Source: a virus | Virus record (IMG/VR): IMGVR_UViG_3300030329_000056 | Location: 1-36,747 of that record | Reading direction: 5' to 3' (one strand) | DNA length: 36,747 nt | In this document: piece after piece, positions 20,859-27,656 of the stretch | Position numbering within the stretch: the first letter of the stretch is position 1 | Layout of the letters: each line of letters opens with the position of its first letter | Made by a program: the position numbers and the translations under genes | Notes under the pieces: model-generated | Seen by the model: the letters and a program-made list of their open reading frames with translations, nothing else | Database searches by the model: none | Told to the model about the DNA's origin: nothing

Positions 20859-22444
20859 CTGTCTGATACAACCTCTGATTCTATAGCGTATCCGGACAGG
20901 TTAAACTGAGAAGACGCAGAGCTTTCGATCTTAATAGCAGCATATCTGCCTTTAACTCTACAGTCTACTTTACTGTCTTCTCCTATTGTAAACGATACAG
21001 GATCGTTATAACTTACACCAGAGCCGGGAGACATCTCTGCTCCCACGCTAATATTAACAGTGCCAGTTCCTTCCAATCTTGGATACACTCTGCTAATACT
21101 TTTAATAGCGTCTGTTCTTCCAGCGTTTAATCCCCTACGTTCTAAAGTTGCTGTAAAGGTTGTTCCTGCAAAAGTAGTTCCAGAGTCTGCAAAATAAAAT
21201 TTATTATCAGATGTTCCACACATTAACAAAGAATCAATGGCCGGGTTATACTCCTGCTGCCCCCAGTTAAGGGTATTGCCCTCATACGTTCCAGTAGCAG
21301 CAGCCCATGTATTTGTCAGAACAGGGTTTACCAATCCTTTCGCTATATAATTTACACTTGGTAAGTCTCTTGTAGCCCAAGTGTTTTCAATATAGTTCCA
21401 TATCAAAGCTGTGTCTGGATAACCACCGCTTGCTCCAGTAGCTGGAAAACAAATCCATACTTCGTTTTTAATTTTGTTATGAGCCAAGAATGTTTTATAG
21501 TAGTAAGTAGAATCAATCTTGGAAAACAAAAATGTTTTCATCTGGTCGTCTATCACACTTGTAATAGAGTTTCCGTTATGGACTACTACATCGTTAGTAG
21601 TAACCATAACGTGCTTACCATCACCCAAGTCTACTACAGCATCCCTGCTAAACAATCCTGTATCTTTAAAAACTTCACGCACGTTAAATGTAAACGCACC
21701 ACCGACATAGTTAAGAGAATATACACTATCCTCTTTATATACCATTAATAAGTTACCAAGCTGCACTGCGTTAAGTATATGTCCTTTTGTACCCATTAAG
21801 GAGGTTTCGGCAGCTTCGCTAGCAGCAGAACTTGTATCCCAAGTAGTGCTACCGTTGTTATCAGTGCCTACTGGTATGGCATCGCTCCACCGCAAGGTAA
21901 AAGGTTTTGATACTGCTGAACCACTAGCACTGTCTGTAAGATTTAAAGCTATTAAATGATTACGGAACGGAATAATTGCTTTACATTTTAACGTAGATGG
22001 CCAGTGAGTAAGGTCTGCAAATTGCGAACCACCTTGAGTAAAACTCTGAGGAGCATCTATGCCATTACAAGCTAAGAGAACACCGCCTAATACACCTCCC
22101 TGCCAGTTATTAGTAGTGCTGGCAATAGTCGTATACGCACCGCTAGAGCGTGTAACATCTGCGTGGGTAGTTCCTGTAATCTTTCTAAGACCTGTTGCTG
22201 TTCCGTATATCCACAACTCTGTGCTACCTTGAAGCCAACTTGTAGCCCAATAGGGATTATTGCTAGAGCCGGGATCGCCAAATATTTGTATATGCCCGTC
22301 TATCTTACCAGCTTTACCGTCTAGAAACCTTACGTTATTGCCATAGCTAAAATACGAAGGAGGCATGTCATATGGAGACAAGTCGGTATTTATACTGAAA
22401 CGTGGGGCTTGCTTACCATTTATGTCAAATAATTCTTTAGCCAT
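20855..22444 (-). CDS. Large beta-rich tail/virion protein (529 aa)
   Basis: The start is taken at ATG 22444 (MAKELFDINGKQAP), which overlaps the preceding small gene by eight bases; an in-frame start at 22498 lies inside that gene. The body is built of many short beta strands with Ser/Thr/Gly turns (NNVRFLDGKAGKIDGHIQIFG, ELWIYGTATGLRKI, FRNHLIALNLT), suggesting a beta-propeller. Similar proteins occur next to the head-tail adaptor in marine podoviruses and probably stabilise the tail hub, a role played by gp10-type proteins in P22. Structural role likely, exact assignment uncertain. Confidence 0.6.
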   Translation of the reverse strand: MAKELFDINGKQAPRFSINTDLSPYDMPPSYFSYGNNVRFLDGKAGKIDGHIQIFGDPGSSNNPYWATSWLQGSTELWIYGTATGLRKITGTTHADVTRSSGAYTTIASTTNNWQGGVLGGVLLACNGIDAPQSFTQGGSQFADLTHWPSTLKCKAIIPFRNHLIALNLTDSASGSAVSKPFTLRWSDAIPVGTDNNGSTTWDTSSAASEAAETSLMGTKGHILNAVQLGNLLMVYKEDSVYSLNYVGGAFTFNVREVFKDTGLFSRDAVVDLGDGKHVMVTTNDVVVHNGNSITSVIDDQMKTFLFSKIDSTYYYKTFLAHNKIKNEVWICFPATGASGGYPDTALIWNYIENTWATRDLPSVNYIAKGLVNPVLTNTWAAATGTYEGNTLNWGQQEYNPAIDSLLMCGTSDNKFYFADSGTTFAGTTFTATLERRGLNAGRTDAIKSISRVYPRLEGTGTVNISVGAEMSPGSGVSYNDPVSFTIGEDSKVDCRVKGRYAAIKIESSASSQFNLSGYAIESEVVSDR

Positions 22445-22580
22445 CGCCAGCACTCGTTTGCTCAGTCCATGTAGTCGAATCCCATTCTTGTAAAGCAATA
22501 TAGTCAGAATCTTCTAGCAGAATGTTTCCACCAGATTCCTGTATAAGACAAAACTCTTCTACTACCCAATTAGTAGGCAT
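22437..22580 (-). CDS. Small hypothetical protein between adaptor and tail genes (47 aa)
   Basis: ATG at 22580 overlaps the stop of the adaptor gene (TAATG) and the frame ends by overlapping the next ATG by eight bases, so it links the two genes exactly. The product starts MPTNWVVEEFCLIQESGGN and continues with DSDYIALQEW and DSTTWTEQTSAGDG. It is Trp- and Glu-rich, with no membrane span. It resembles short beta-strand repeats found in tail proteins. Function unknown. Confidence 0.6.
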   Translation of the reverse strand: MPTNWVVEEFCLIQESGGNILLEDSDYIALQEWDSTTWTEQTSAGDG

Positions 22581-23233
22581 TAAGCACCTCTACGAACAAG
22601 ACCACCGGGATCGCCTTGAACTGACATTTGCATAACAGTTCCGCTATATCTGGCTGCTTCCTCTGCTGCCATTACGTCTTCCATTGCTTTCTGATAAATA
22701 GCCATAAATCTCTGAGTTTGCTCTGTATCGTTAAGATAAATTGCTCCTTCTAAACATGCACCAAATAAATACAAGTCTGGAAAAGAAGTCAGTATATCGT
22801 TAGTAGTAACACTATCAGACAGTGGGCTAAGTTTTTTATAGTAGTTAATACCCAAGGTATAGGTAGAATCTGGAGTTGGATATAGTTTAATATCCTTGCC
22901 CAAATTTGTATATGCTCTTGGATAACCGCTAGTATACGCTCCATACTCCCTGCTTCCAGATTCTGGACTGAGGTAGTTTAAAGCATAGCTGTTTGAATCA
23001 GAAGTTTCGTATGTAACATTTCTAAGTTCAATTAAATCAGTAGGCAAGTTATAAAAAGGTATGTCAGCAGTTGTAGTAGTTTCTGCTCTGACCATGTTAG
23101 CTCTTACCCTAAGCTCACGGTCTAACCTGTTTTCTGTTAAAGATATAAAATCAGGTATAACACTTGTAAGATCATCTCTGTTAAGATAATTTGCTACACT
23201 TGTTTTTATTTCTGAATAGGTTGAAAGACTCAT
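22580..23233 (-). CDS. Head-tail adaptor protein, SU10-like (217 aa)
   Basis: The product begins MSLSTYSEIKTSVANYLNRDDL and goes on with IPDFISLTENRLDRELR, then LPTDLIELRNVTY, LYPTPDSTYTLGINYYKKL and FGACLEGAIYLND. This order, an N-terminal helical bundle with LTE-RLxRELR and a beta-rich middle, is the one I know for phage adaptor proteins of the SU10/DUF6682 type. Adaptors dock on the portal and begin the short tail. Length (217) is ordinary. It follows the capsid genes and precedes tail genes, as expected. Confidence 0.75.
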   Translation of the reverse strand: MSLSTYSEIKTSVANYLNRDDLTSVIPDFISLTENRLDRELRVRANMVRAETTTTADIPFYNLPTDLIELRNVTYETSDSNSYALNYLSPESGSREYGAYTSGYPRAYTNLGKDIKLYPTPDSTYTLGINYYKKLSPLSDSVTTNDILTSFPDLYLFGACLEGAIYLNDTEQTQRFMAIYQKAMEDVMAAEEAARYSGTVMQMSVQGDPGGLVRRGA

Positions 23234-23553
23234 TAGATATTACTTTCATGTGTCCGTAGAAATCTATATTCAGGGTCATTCAAAAGTTTTTTAATTTTAG
23301 GCCAGTGATCTTTATTCATAATATCCACGCCATGTTCAGCTTTCCACTTTTCGATAATAATAAGCGGAATACTGGCAACTTTACGCATACCACCTTGAGT
23401 TTCCACGCCACCGTGTATGTAGTCTTTGTTAAACTCTTTCTTATTGAGTTCTAGAAGTGGCGAAATATCCTGAACAGAGTGTTGAACAATCTTGTCTTCG
23501 GAGTGGTCATAGGAAGTACCACGTTTAATAGGAGAGGAATCAGTCATTTTCAT
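23233..23553 (-). CDS. Conserved small virion-module protein (106 aa)
   Basis: Of several in-frame ATGs, 23553 is preferred: AAGGA lies five bases upstream. ATG 23580 has no ribosome site and sits inside a stable hairpin. The product contains KIVQHSVQDISPLLELNKKEFN, GMRKVASIPLIIIEKWKAEHG and a DPEYRFLRTHES end. The block MRKVASIP-hydrophobic-EKW is familiar to me from small proteins next to capsid genes of marine phages, but I know no function. It ends one base into the adaptor gene. Probably a head-completion or connector component by place. Confidence 0.6.
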   Translation of the reverse strand: MKMTDSSPIKRGTSYDHSEDKIVQHSVQDISPLLELNKKEFNKDYIHGGVETQGGMRKVASIPLIIIEKWKAEHGVDIMNKDHWPKIKKLLNDPEYRFLRTHESNI

Positions 23554-23568
23554 TTGTTTCCTTAAAGT

Positions 23569-23593
23569 GGGGAGAGCCATTACAGCCCTCCCC
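23569..23593 (-). other. GC hairpin downstream of the capsid gene
   Basis: On the minus strand GGGGAG and CTCCCC, extended by one G-T pair and two G-C pairs, close a nine-pair stem over a seven-base loop. It begins 14 bases after the capsid stop. No T-tract follows. It could protect the 3' end of capsid mRNA or partly stop transcription, as the terminator after T7 gene 10 does. It also hides ATG 23580. Confidence 0.5.
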
Positions 23594-23606
23594 GATTAAG
23601 AACAGT

Positions 23607-24560
23607 CTAGCTTAGGTCGTAGACAGCACCGTGAGCTTTTTCGTTATCCACCTGCAAGGTGTATTCCGTAATAATAGCTCGCTGCTCGCCATCAGACGTA
23701 GAAGCCACTTCACGCTGGAAGAAAGGACGTAGGTAAGCCAGTTTGTAATACTCAGGATCAAGAAGCCATACATCCCGTGAACGCTGTAGGCGGTTCGGGA
23801 CAACAGCCATTTCACCAAAGTCACTTACATATACATCCATACCACCGACAATACGCTGGTCGGCAACATCAACGAAGTTAGAAACTCCGGATGCTCCACC
23901 AACGCCCACGAAGCTAGAGAAGGTCTGCTTCTGTGCAGGAGCCATCATCAAATACTTGATGTCAGCACCGTTGTTGTAGGAAGTTAGGATAACTGCCTTA
24001 AGCAAGGTTTCGGTAAAGGCTCGCTGAGTACCATCGGTACGAGCTGCACCAGCACCCGCACCAGAACCGCCACTACCGGCACTTACGTTTGTGGAAACCC
24101 ACGAAGTAAGACTGCCAAGTTTACGCACAGTAGAATCAGCAGACATGGCAGTCTTGGCGGTGTTAGCACCTACCAAGGTTGATTCCATATCACGCTTGAG
24201 TTCTTTAGCACGTTTGGACATCTGATAGGCAAGCTCTTCTTTACGACCCGCTTTCGATACAGCATCAAGCGTACCGGAAACAAGCGTGGTTTTCAAGCTG
24301 ATCTGACAGATGTTGCCAAGACGGGTAGTAGCCGAAGGTTCGGCAGCAGTAAGAGTTGAACCTTCTTCGTGGTAGTTAGTAGTGGCTGCGGCTGTAAGAG
24401 CATCCGTCTGCCACTCATGGTTTACTGCAATCGCATCTCCACGACCACCCATAGACATAAAGGGCGTTTCAGTCGGAGAGATGTCGTAAATTACATTTTC
24501 CAAGTCTTCACGAAGACCCTTTGCGGAGAATGTAACGTACACTCCTGTTGGTTGTGCCAT
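23607..24560 (-). CDS. Major capsid protein, SU10/DUF5309 family (317 aa)
   Basis: The coat protein of the icosahedral head, HK97 fold by family. The sequence follows the SU10 major head protein order: LREDLENVIYDISPTETPF, NHEWQTDAL, TRLGNICQISLKTTLVSGT, KAGRKEELAYQMSKRAKEL, then TQRAFTETLLKAVI, MDVYVSDFGEMAVVPNRLQR, YYKLAYLRPF and EYTLQVDNEKAHG near the end. Residues 160-175 form a Gly/Ala/Ser-rich insert (SAGSGGSGAGAGAA). GAGGT precedes ATG 24560. The scaffold-like gene lies just before it and a hairpin just after, the usual capsid setting. Codon use looks more GC-rich than in neighbours, consistent with high expression. Confidence 0.92.
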   Translation of the reverse strand: MAQPTGVYVTFSAKGLREDLENVIYDISPTETPFMSMGGRGDAIAVNHEWQTDALTAAATTNYHEEGSTLTAAEPSATTRLGNICQISLKTTLVSGTLDAVSKAGRKEELAYQMSKRAKELKRDMESTLVGANTAKTAMSADSTVRKLGSLTSWVSTNVSAGSGGSGAGAGAARTDGTQRAFTETLLKAVILTSYNNGADIKYLMMAPAQKQTFSSFVGVGGASGVSNFVDVADQRIVGGMDVYVSDFGEMAVVPNRLQRSRDVWLLDPEYYKLAYLRPFFQREVASTSDGEQRAIITEYTLQVDNEKAHGAVYDLS

Positions 24561-24584
24561 TTGAGTTACCTCATTGTTTGAAAG

Positions 24585-25619
24585 TTAAGACTCTAACAAG
24601 TCCAGAAAAACATTTGCTGCATCACGGGTATGACCTGTTTTCGCTAATCTTTCTCGTTTAGCCTGAACACCCTTCTTGGCTTTTTGAGCCTTAGTTTGAG
24701 GTGTTCCTGACTTTACAACCTTTGGAACAGATTTAGATTTTTTAGTGGAAGCCGATTTAATTCCCTTGTCTGCCATCATAGCTTTATGCAATACTAGGAC
24801 AACTTTGTGATCGGTTATTCCATCTACATCCTCTGGAGAGAAACCAAGACCTAAAGTATATTGTCTAATGTCGTTTCTCAAAGTTGAGGAAGGGTCTGCA
24901 TATTCAGGAAGAGCTTTAGAAAGTTTTTCAGCTTCATCTTTAAGTTTTTCAGAAATAACTTGATTCATTTCTTCTTGTTGATGCTGCTGAAGCCTAAATT
25001 GTTCTTGCTTTATACGTTCAACCCTGTCTTTTGCATCCTGAAATTCAATACGCTTTTCCATATACTCCATCGGGTCATCTTCTTTAAGAGTTGCCCAATC
25101 TGTATTATCAAAAGCTGAAAGTTCTGCCTCTTGACCTTTAGATAAAACATCAAGAGCCTGAGCGTATTGTTCTCTCTCGGACTGAACAGCCTGTAAATTA
25201 GCTTCATAGGCTTTTCTCTGTTCCGCTAAAGATTGCGATTTACGGGTATAATCCGCTTGTCGCTGGTATCCGTTTCGTAGTTCATCCAGAGTAACCTCTT
25301 GTTCTTCACCGTCTACTTTAATAGTATAAGTGCTAGGGGTTTCTGTTTCAACTACTTCTTCTTCTACCTCTTCTATTTTTTCCTCCGGCTGGTCTTCGAC
25401 ATCTGTAGCTTCCAACTCTTCAGAGTCTTCAACTTCTTCTACCTCCTCAGTTTCTTCTTGTAACTGCGAAACTAATTCAGATTCTGACTGAACCTTGCCT
25501 TTGGGGTTTTCGACTGCTTGTTCTGGATTGGTGTTTTCGTCACTTCCAAACATGACATCGAACATGTTAAGTTGTGGCTTGTTGACTTCCCCTTCGGGAT
25601 TGGTCTGTGCCTCACTCAT
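24585..25619 (-). CDS. Capsid scaffolding-like protein (344 aa)
   Basis: Residues 40-95 are extremely acidic (runs of E such as QEETEEVEEVEDSEELEA). Residues 95-125 form a small beta segment (TYTIKVDGEEQEVTLDELR), then comes a long coiled coil to about 240 (KSQSLAEQRKAYEANLQAVQ, then DRVERIKQEQFRLQQ), and a basic C-terminus with KKSKSVPKVVKSG. This layout and its place directly before the capsid gene are those of podovirus scaffold proteins, with the basic tail touching the coat protein. It would direct procapsid assembly and then leave. No protease gene was noticed. Confidence 0.82.
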   Translation of the reverse strand: MSEAQTNPEGEVNKPQLNMFDVMFGSDENTNPEQAVENPKGKVQSESELVSQLQEETEEVEEVEDSEELEATDVEDQPEEKIEEVEEEVVETETPSTYTIKVDGEEQEVTLDELRNGYQRQADYTRKSQSLAEQRKAYEANLQAVQSEREQYAQALDVLSKGQEAELSAFDNTDWATLKEDDPMEYMEKRIEFQDAKDRVERIKQEQFRLQQHQQEEMNQVISEKLKDEAEKLSKALPEYADPSSTLRNDIRQYTLGLGFSPEDVDGITDHKVVLVLHKAMMADKGIKSASTKKSKSVPKVVKSGTPQTKAQKAKKGVQAKRERLAKTGHTRDAANVFLDLLES

Positions 25620-25621
25620 TT

Positions 25622-25855
25622 TTAGTTACCTCGTTTATAGTTGTTTACAATTTTGTCATTGTGGATGACTGCTTTTAGGTCTTCCTGTATGGAACGCAAA
25701 GCATTAAGTTTCATCCAACATATTTCTCGTTCATCTGTGGTTTCGGCAATGCTCCATTGAGATATTAAACTATTTTGTATGTTTTCCATGACTTCCTTAA
25801 AAACCTCATTGTTAAGGATAGCCTTGGCTTCATTAGCTTTTTCTCTAGAGTTCAA
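25622..25855 (-). CDS. Small conserved helical protein before the scaffold (77 aa)
   Basis: All helical: NSREKANEAKAILNNEVFKEV, ENIQNSLISQWSIAETTDERE and WMKLNALRSIQEDLKAVI. Phages with this gene order often have a 75-100 residue protein that starts with REKAxxAxxLLxxxxF and includes IxxxLixQW; this one fits that description. The usual role is unknown, though its place between scaffold and small head proteins suggests assembly of the head. It ends two bases before the scaffold start. Confidence 0.6.
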   Translation of the reverse strand: MNSREKANEAKAILNNEVFKEVMENIQNSLISQWSIAETTDEREICWMKLNALRSIQEDLKAVIHNDKIVNNYKRGN

Positions 25856-25858
25856 AGT

Positions 25859-26038
25859 TTAATACTTTACTGATGCTGTTTTGCCAAGATTTTGATGGGA
25901 TTTACCAGCGTTTTCTCCTTTAAAGAAACGATTTCCGCTATTGCCTTTGCTAGGAATAGTAGGAGAATTACCACCGGCAGGGGGCTTGGCTCGGTTGCCA
26001 ACCTTGCCCGATACATTACCTGAATACGCTTTAGGCAT
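25859..26038 (-). CDS. Low-complexity basic protein (59 aa)
   Basis: ATG at 26038 follows AAAGGAA five bases upstream; an in-frame start at 26065 lies inside the previous gene. The product is mostly Gly, Lys, Asn, Ser and Pro (GNVSGKVGNRAKPPAGGNSP, later GNRFFKGENAGKSH), thus disordered and positively charged. It may be a DNA-touching or flexible internal head protein. No family is recognised. Its tight fit between neighbours, and its ribosome site, support it as real. Confidence 0.55.
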   Translation of the reverse strand: MPKAYSGNVSGKVGNRAKPPAGGNSPTIPSKGNSGNRFFKGENAGKSHQNLGKTASVKY

Positions 26039-26049
26039 TTTATTTCCTT

Positions 26050-26301
26050 TCACCATTTTTTGCAAGACCAGTATCTTGCTGTTAATTTACTAGGAGGGTT
26101 AGTGTCACATTTATGTCTAGCCCTGAAACTTTTACGTCTCTTTGGCTGGTCTTTTTTTATAGACATATTAGGATCGCCAAATCTTACAAGTTTGATTTTG
26201 CTTCCTTGTTTTGCCAAGACTGCAAATTTCTTACTCTTACCGGGAGTTCTTTTAGGTTTGTTATACCCGGAAAACCTTTCACCTCTGTAGTTAATACTCA
26301 T
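26050..26301 (-). CDS. Small conserved basic protein, FGDPNM-type (83 aa)
   Basis: The product includes KFAVLAKQGSKIKLVRFGDP then NMSIKKDQPKRRKSFRARHKC and ends ARYWSCKKW. I know this block, VRFGDPNMxIKKDxPxRRKSFRARHxCD ... KARYWSCxxW, as a widespread small domain in marine phages. It is linked to DUF-type families whose function is not known. Two Cys plus His may bind a metal. It sits among the head-assembly genes and overlaps the preceding gene by four bases. Family recognition is good; the name is uncertain. Confidence 0.7.
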   Translation of the reverse strand: MSINYRGERFSGYNKPKRTPGKSKKFAVLAKQGSKIKLVRFGDPNMSIKKDQPKRRKSFRARHKCDTNPPSKLTARYWSCKKW

Positions 26302-26786
26302 GTTTTTATAATAAAGTTAATAGGCTGGGCTTTCAACACTGCTGATCCGGAAGCTGCACTAGCAGACACTGCTGTTCCCAATGAAAACCCCGAACCAACT
26401 CCTACTGGAAAATATGTTCTATAGTCAGGAACTCTAAAGTTTGAACCAGATGTTCCAAACACCGTTCCTATAACAGAGTAAAGAGCAGAGTAAGTAGAAG
26501 TAGAATAATCGCTACCATCACACAGTAGCCAATCTCTGATTCCACTAATTGTTTCAGTAGTAGGGATACTATTGGAAGCATACATACAAACAGTTCCAGT
26601 TTCAAACCCTAGCTTGTTCATCTGTGCTGAAGTTTGAGTTACAGCCGTAGTAGCCAAGTTAGGAAATTGAGTTTGCAATACTGATTTAATTAGTCGTAAA
26701 TGGTCGTCACCCTCAGAGATATTATCGCTAGCTGCGGGGTTTGACGTATTTAACTGACTAATATAGCTAGCAGATTCTACCGTCAT
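26298..26786 (-). CDS. Phage tail-collar domain protein (162 aa)
   Basis: From about residue 65 the product has the tail-collar (PF07484-type) pattern: GTVCMYASNSIPTT, RDWLLCDGSDYSTSTYSALY, VIGTVFGTSGSNFRVPDYRTYFPVG, and finally AQPINFIIKT. The W-LLCDG and NFRVPDxRxxFPVG motifs are diagnostic. Such domains sit at the tips of tail fibres and help bind receptor or assemble the fibre. The N-terminal 60 residues (VESASYISQLNTSNPAASDNI) probably anchor it to the virion. AGGAAAAGG is before the ATG. It belongs to the fibre cluster that continues to 31309. Confidence 0.85.
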   Translation of the reverse strand: MTVESASYISQLNTSNPAASDNISEGDDHLRLIKSVLQTQFPNLATTAVTQTSAQMNKLGFETGTVCMYASNSIPTTETISGIRDWLLCDGSDYSTSTYSALYSVIGTVFGTSGSNFRVPDYRTYFPVGVGSGFSLGTAVSASAASGSAVLKAQPINFIIKT

Positions 26787-26816
26787 TTTTTTAGTCCTTT
26801 TCCTATTGTATCATTA

Positions 26817-27140
26817 TTATGCGGGTGTGTCAAGAGTATTTGTCCAATTTTTTCCCCAAGTTAGGGGACAAGCCTTATTAGTGTTATCTGGTGGAATAAT
26901 TATTATATGAAAATCTCCATCGGGTTCTTTATAAAACTGTAGCAAACCCCCTCCAGAATCTATTCCCATTCCTATTAAAACTGCGTTCTCACTTTTTAAC
27001 AGTTCCTCTGACATTTTTCTATCGTAGCATACAATACTACCTATTTGATTAGCAAATGCAAAAGCATTTATGCTGAAAAAAACAGCAGCTAAAAACAAAA
27101 CAAGTGCTATAGATTTAGTTATCCAGCTTAGACCAATCAT
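26817..27140 (-). CDS. Exported protein with signal peptide (107 aa)
   Basis: GGGAG six bases before ATG 27140 marks the start. The N-terminus is a clear signal peptide: WITKS, then a hydrophobic run IALVLFLAAVFFSINAFAFA, with likely cleavage after AFA. The mature part has two cysteines (VCYDR and KACPL), probably disulphide-linked in the periplasm, and beta strands GGLLQFYKEPDGDFHIIIIPPD. Similar short proteins, with C...PDG-x-W/F-x-III... , occur in marine bacteria and phages without known function. Its presence in the tail-fibre cluster is odd and suggests a periplasmic role such as blocking superinfection, which is only inference. Confidence 0.7.
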   Translation of the reverse strand: MIGLSWITKSIALVLFLAAVFFSINAFAFANQIGSIVCYDRKMSEELLKSENAVLIGMGIDSGGGLLQFYKEPDGDFHIIIIPPDNTNKACPLTWGKNWTNTLDTPA

Positions 27141-27651
27141 AGAGAACTCCCGTCTTTGTTCGATTTCCGTCCCCGTCAGTAGTATGTTTTAAAAATAGTG
27201 CAGCTACAGCATCGGTATCAGACGCATCATCAATGGCGTTTTCCATCGCAGTTGCTTCAGTGCGGATCGCGTCCCGATACGTTTGAATGTTTGAGGGGAT
27301 AGCCGTTCCCTTGTCCGCTTTCCTAACAATCGCCCAATCTGTTTCAGCCAACTTGCGGTATTGCTGTGCCTTAACTTCTCGCTTTAAAGCTGTTTTGACA
27401 CCTTCGCTAGTAACACCATCAACAGTTGTGTCTGCTAAGTTTTTAGCCGTTTTCTCAATCGTTACACCATCAGCAGCATAGTTCCATGTATACAGGCGAG
27501 AGTCCGGGGGAGCTTCAGGATTAACTTCTGTCATCCCTGCGTCTTCTTTTTCAGACTTAGACCAAATGTGCCAATTAGAGGGATGTTGAATACCGTTACT
27601 ATCAGTCCAAGAACTCCCCTCTCGAATAATTTTTCCGTCATATTTCCACAT
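27115..27651 (-). CDS. Tail-fibre-assembly-like protein (178 aa)
   Basis: Residues 1-50 include GIQHPSNWHIWSKSEKEDAG and DSRLYTWNYAADGVTIEKT, followed by a helical part with REVKAQQYRKLAETDWAIV and YRDAIRTEATAMENAI. A W-x-Y-strand head and an RLxxTDWxxxR helix with a YRxxLR motif are the features of phage tail-assembly chaperone (DUF4376-like) proteins. Those normally fold or attach the fibre next door, here the large protein at 27657. It overlaps the exported protein gene by 26 bases. Moderate confidence. Confidence 0.65.
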   Translation of the reverse strand: MWKYDGKIIREGSSWTDSNGIQHPSNWHIWSKSEKEDAGMTEVNPEAPPDSRLYTWNYAADGVTIEKTAKNLADTTVDGVTSEGVKTALKREVKAQQYRKLAETDWAIVRKADKGTAIPSNIQTYRDAIRTEATAMENAIDDASDTDAVAALFLKHTTDGDGNRTKTGVLYDWSKLDN

Positions 27652-27656
27652 AATTA

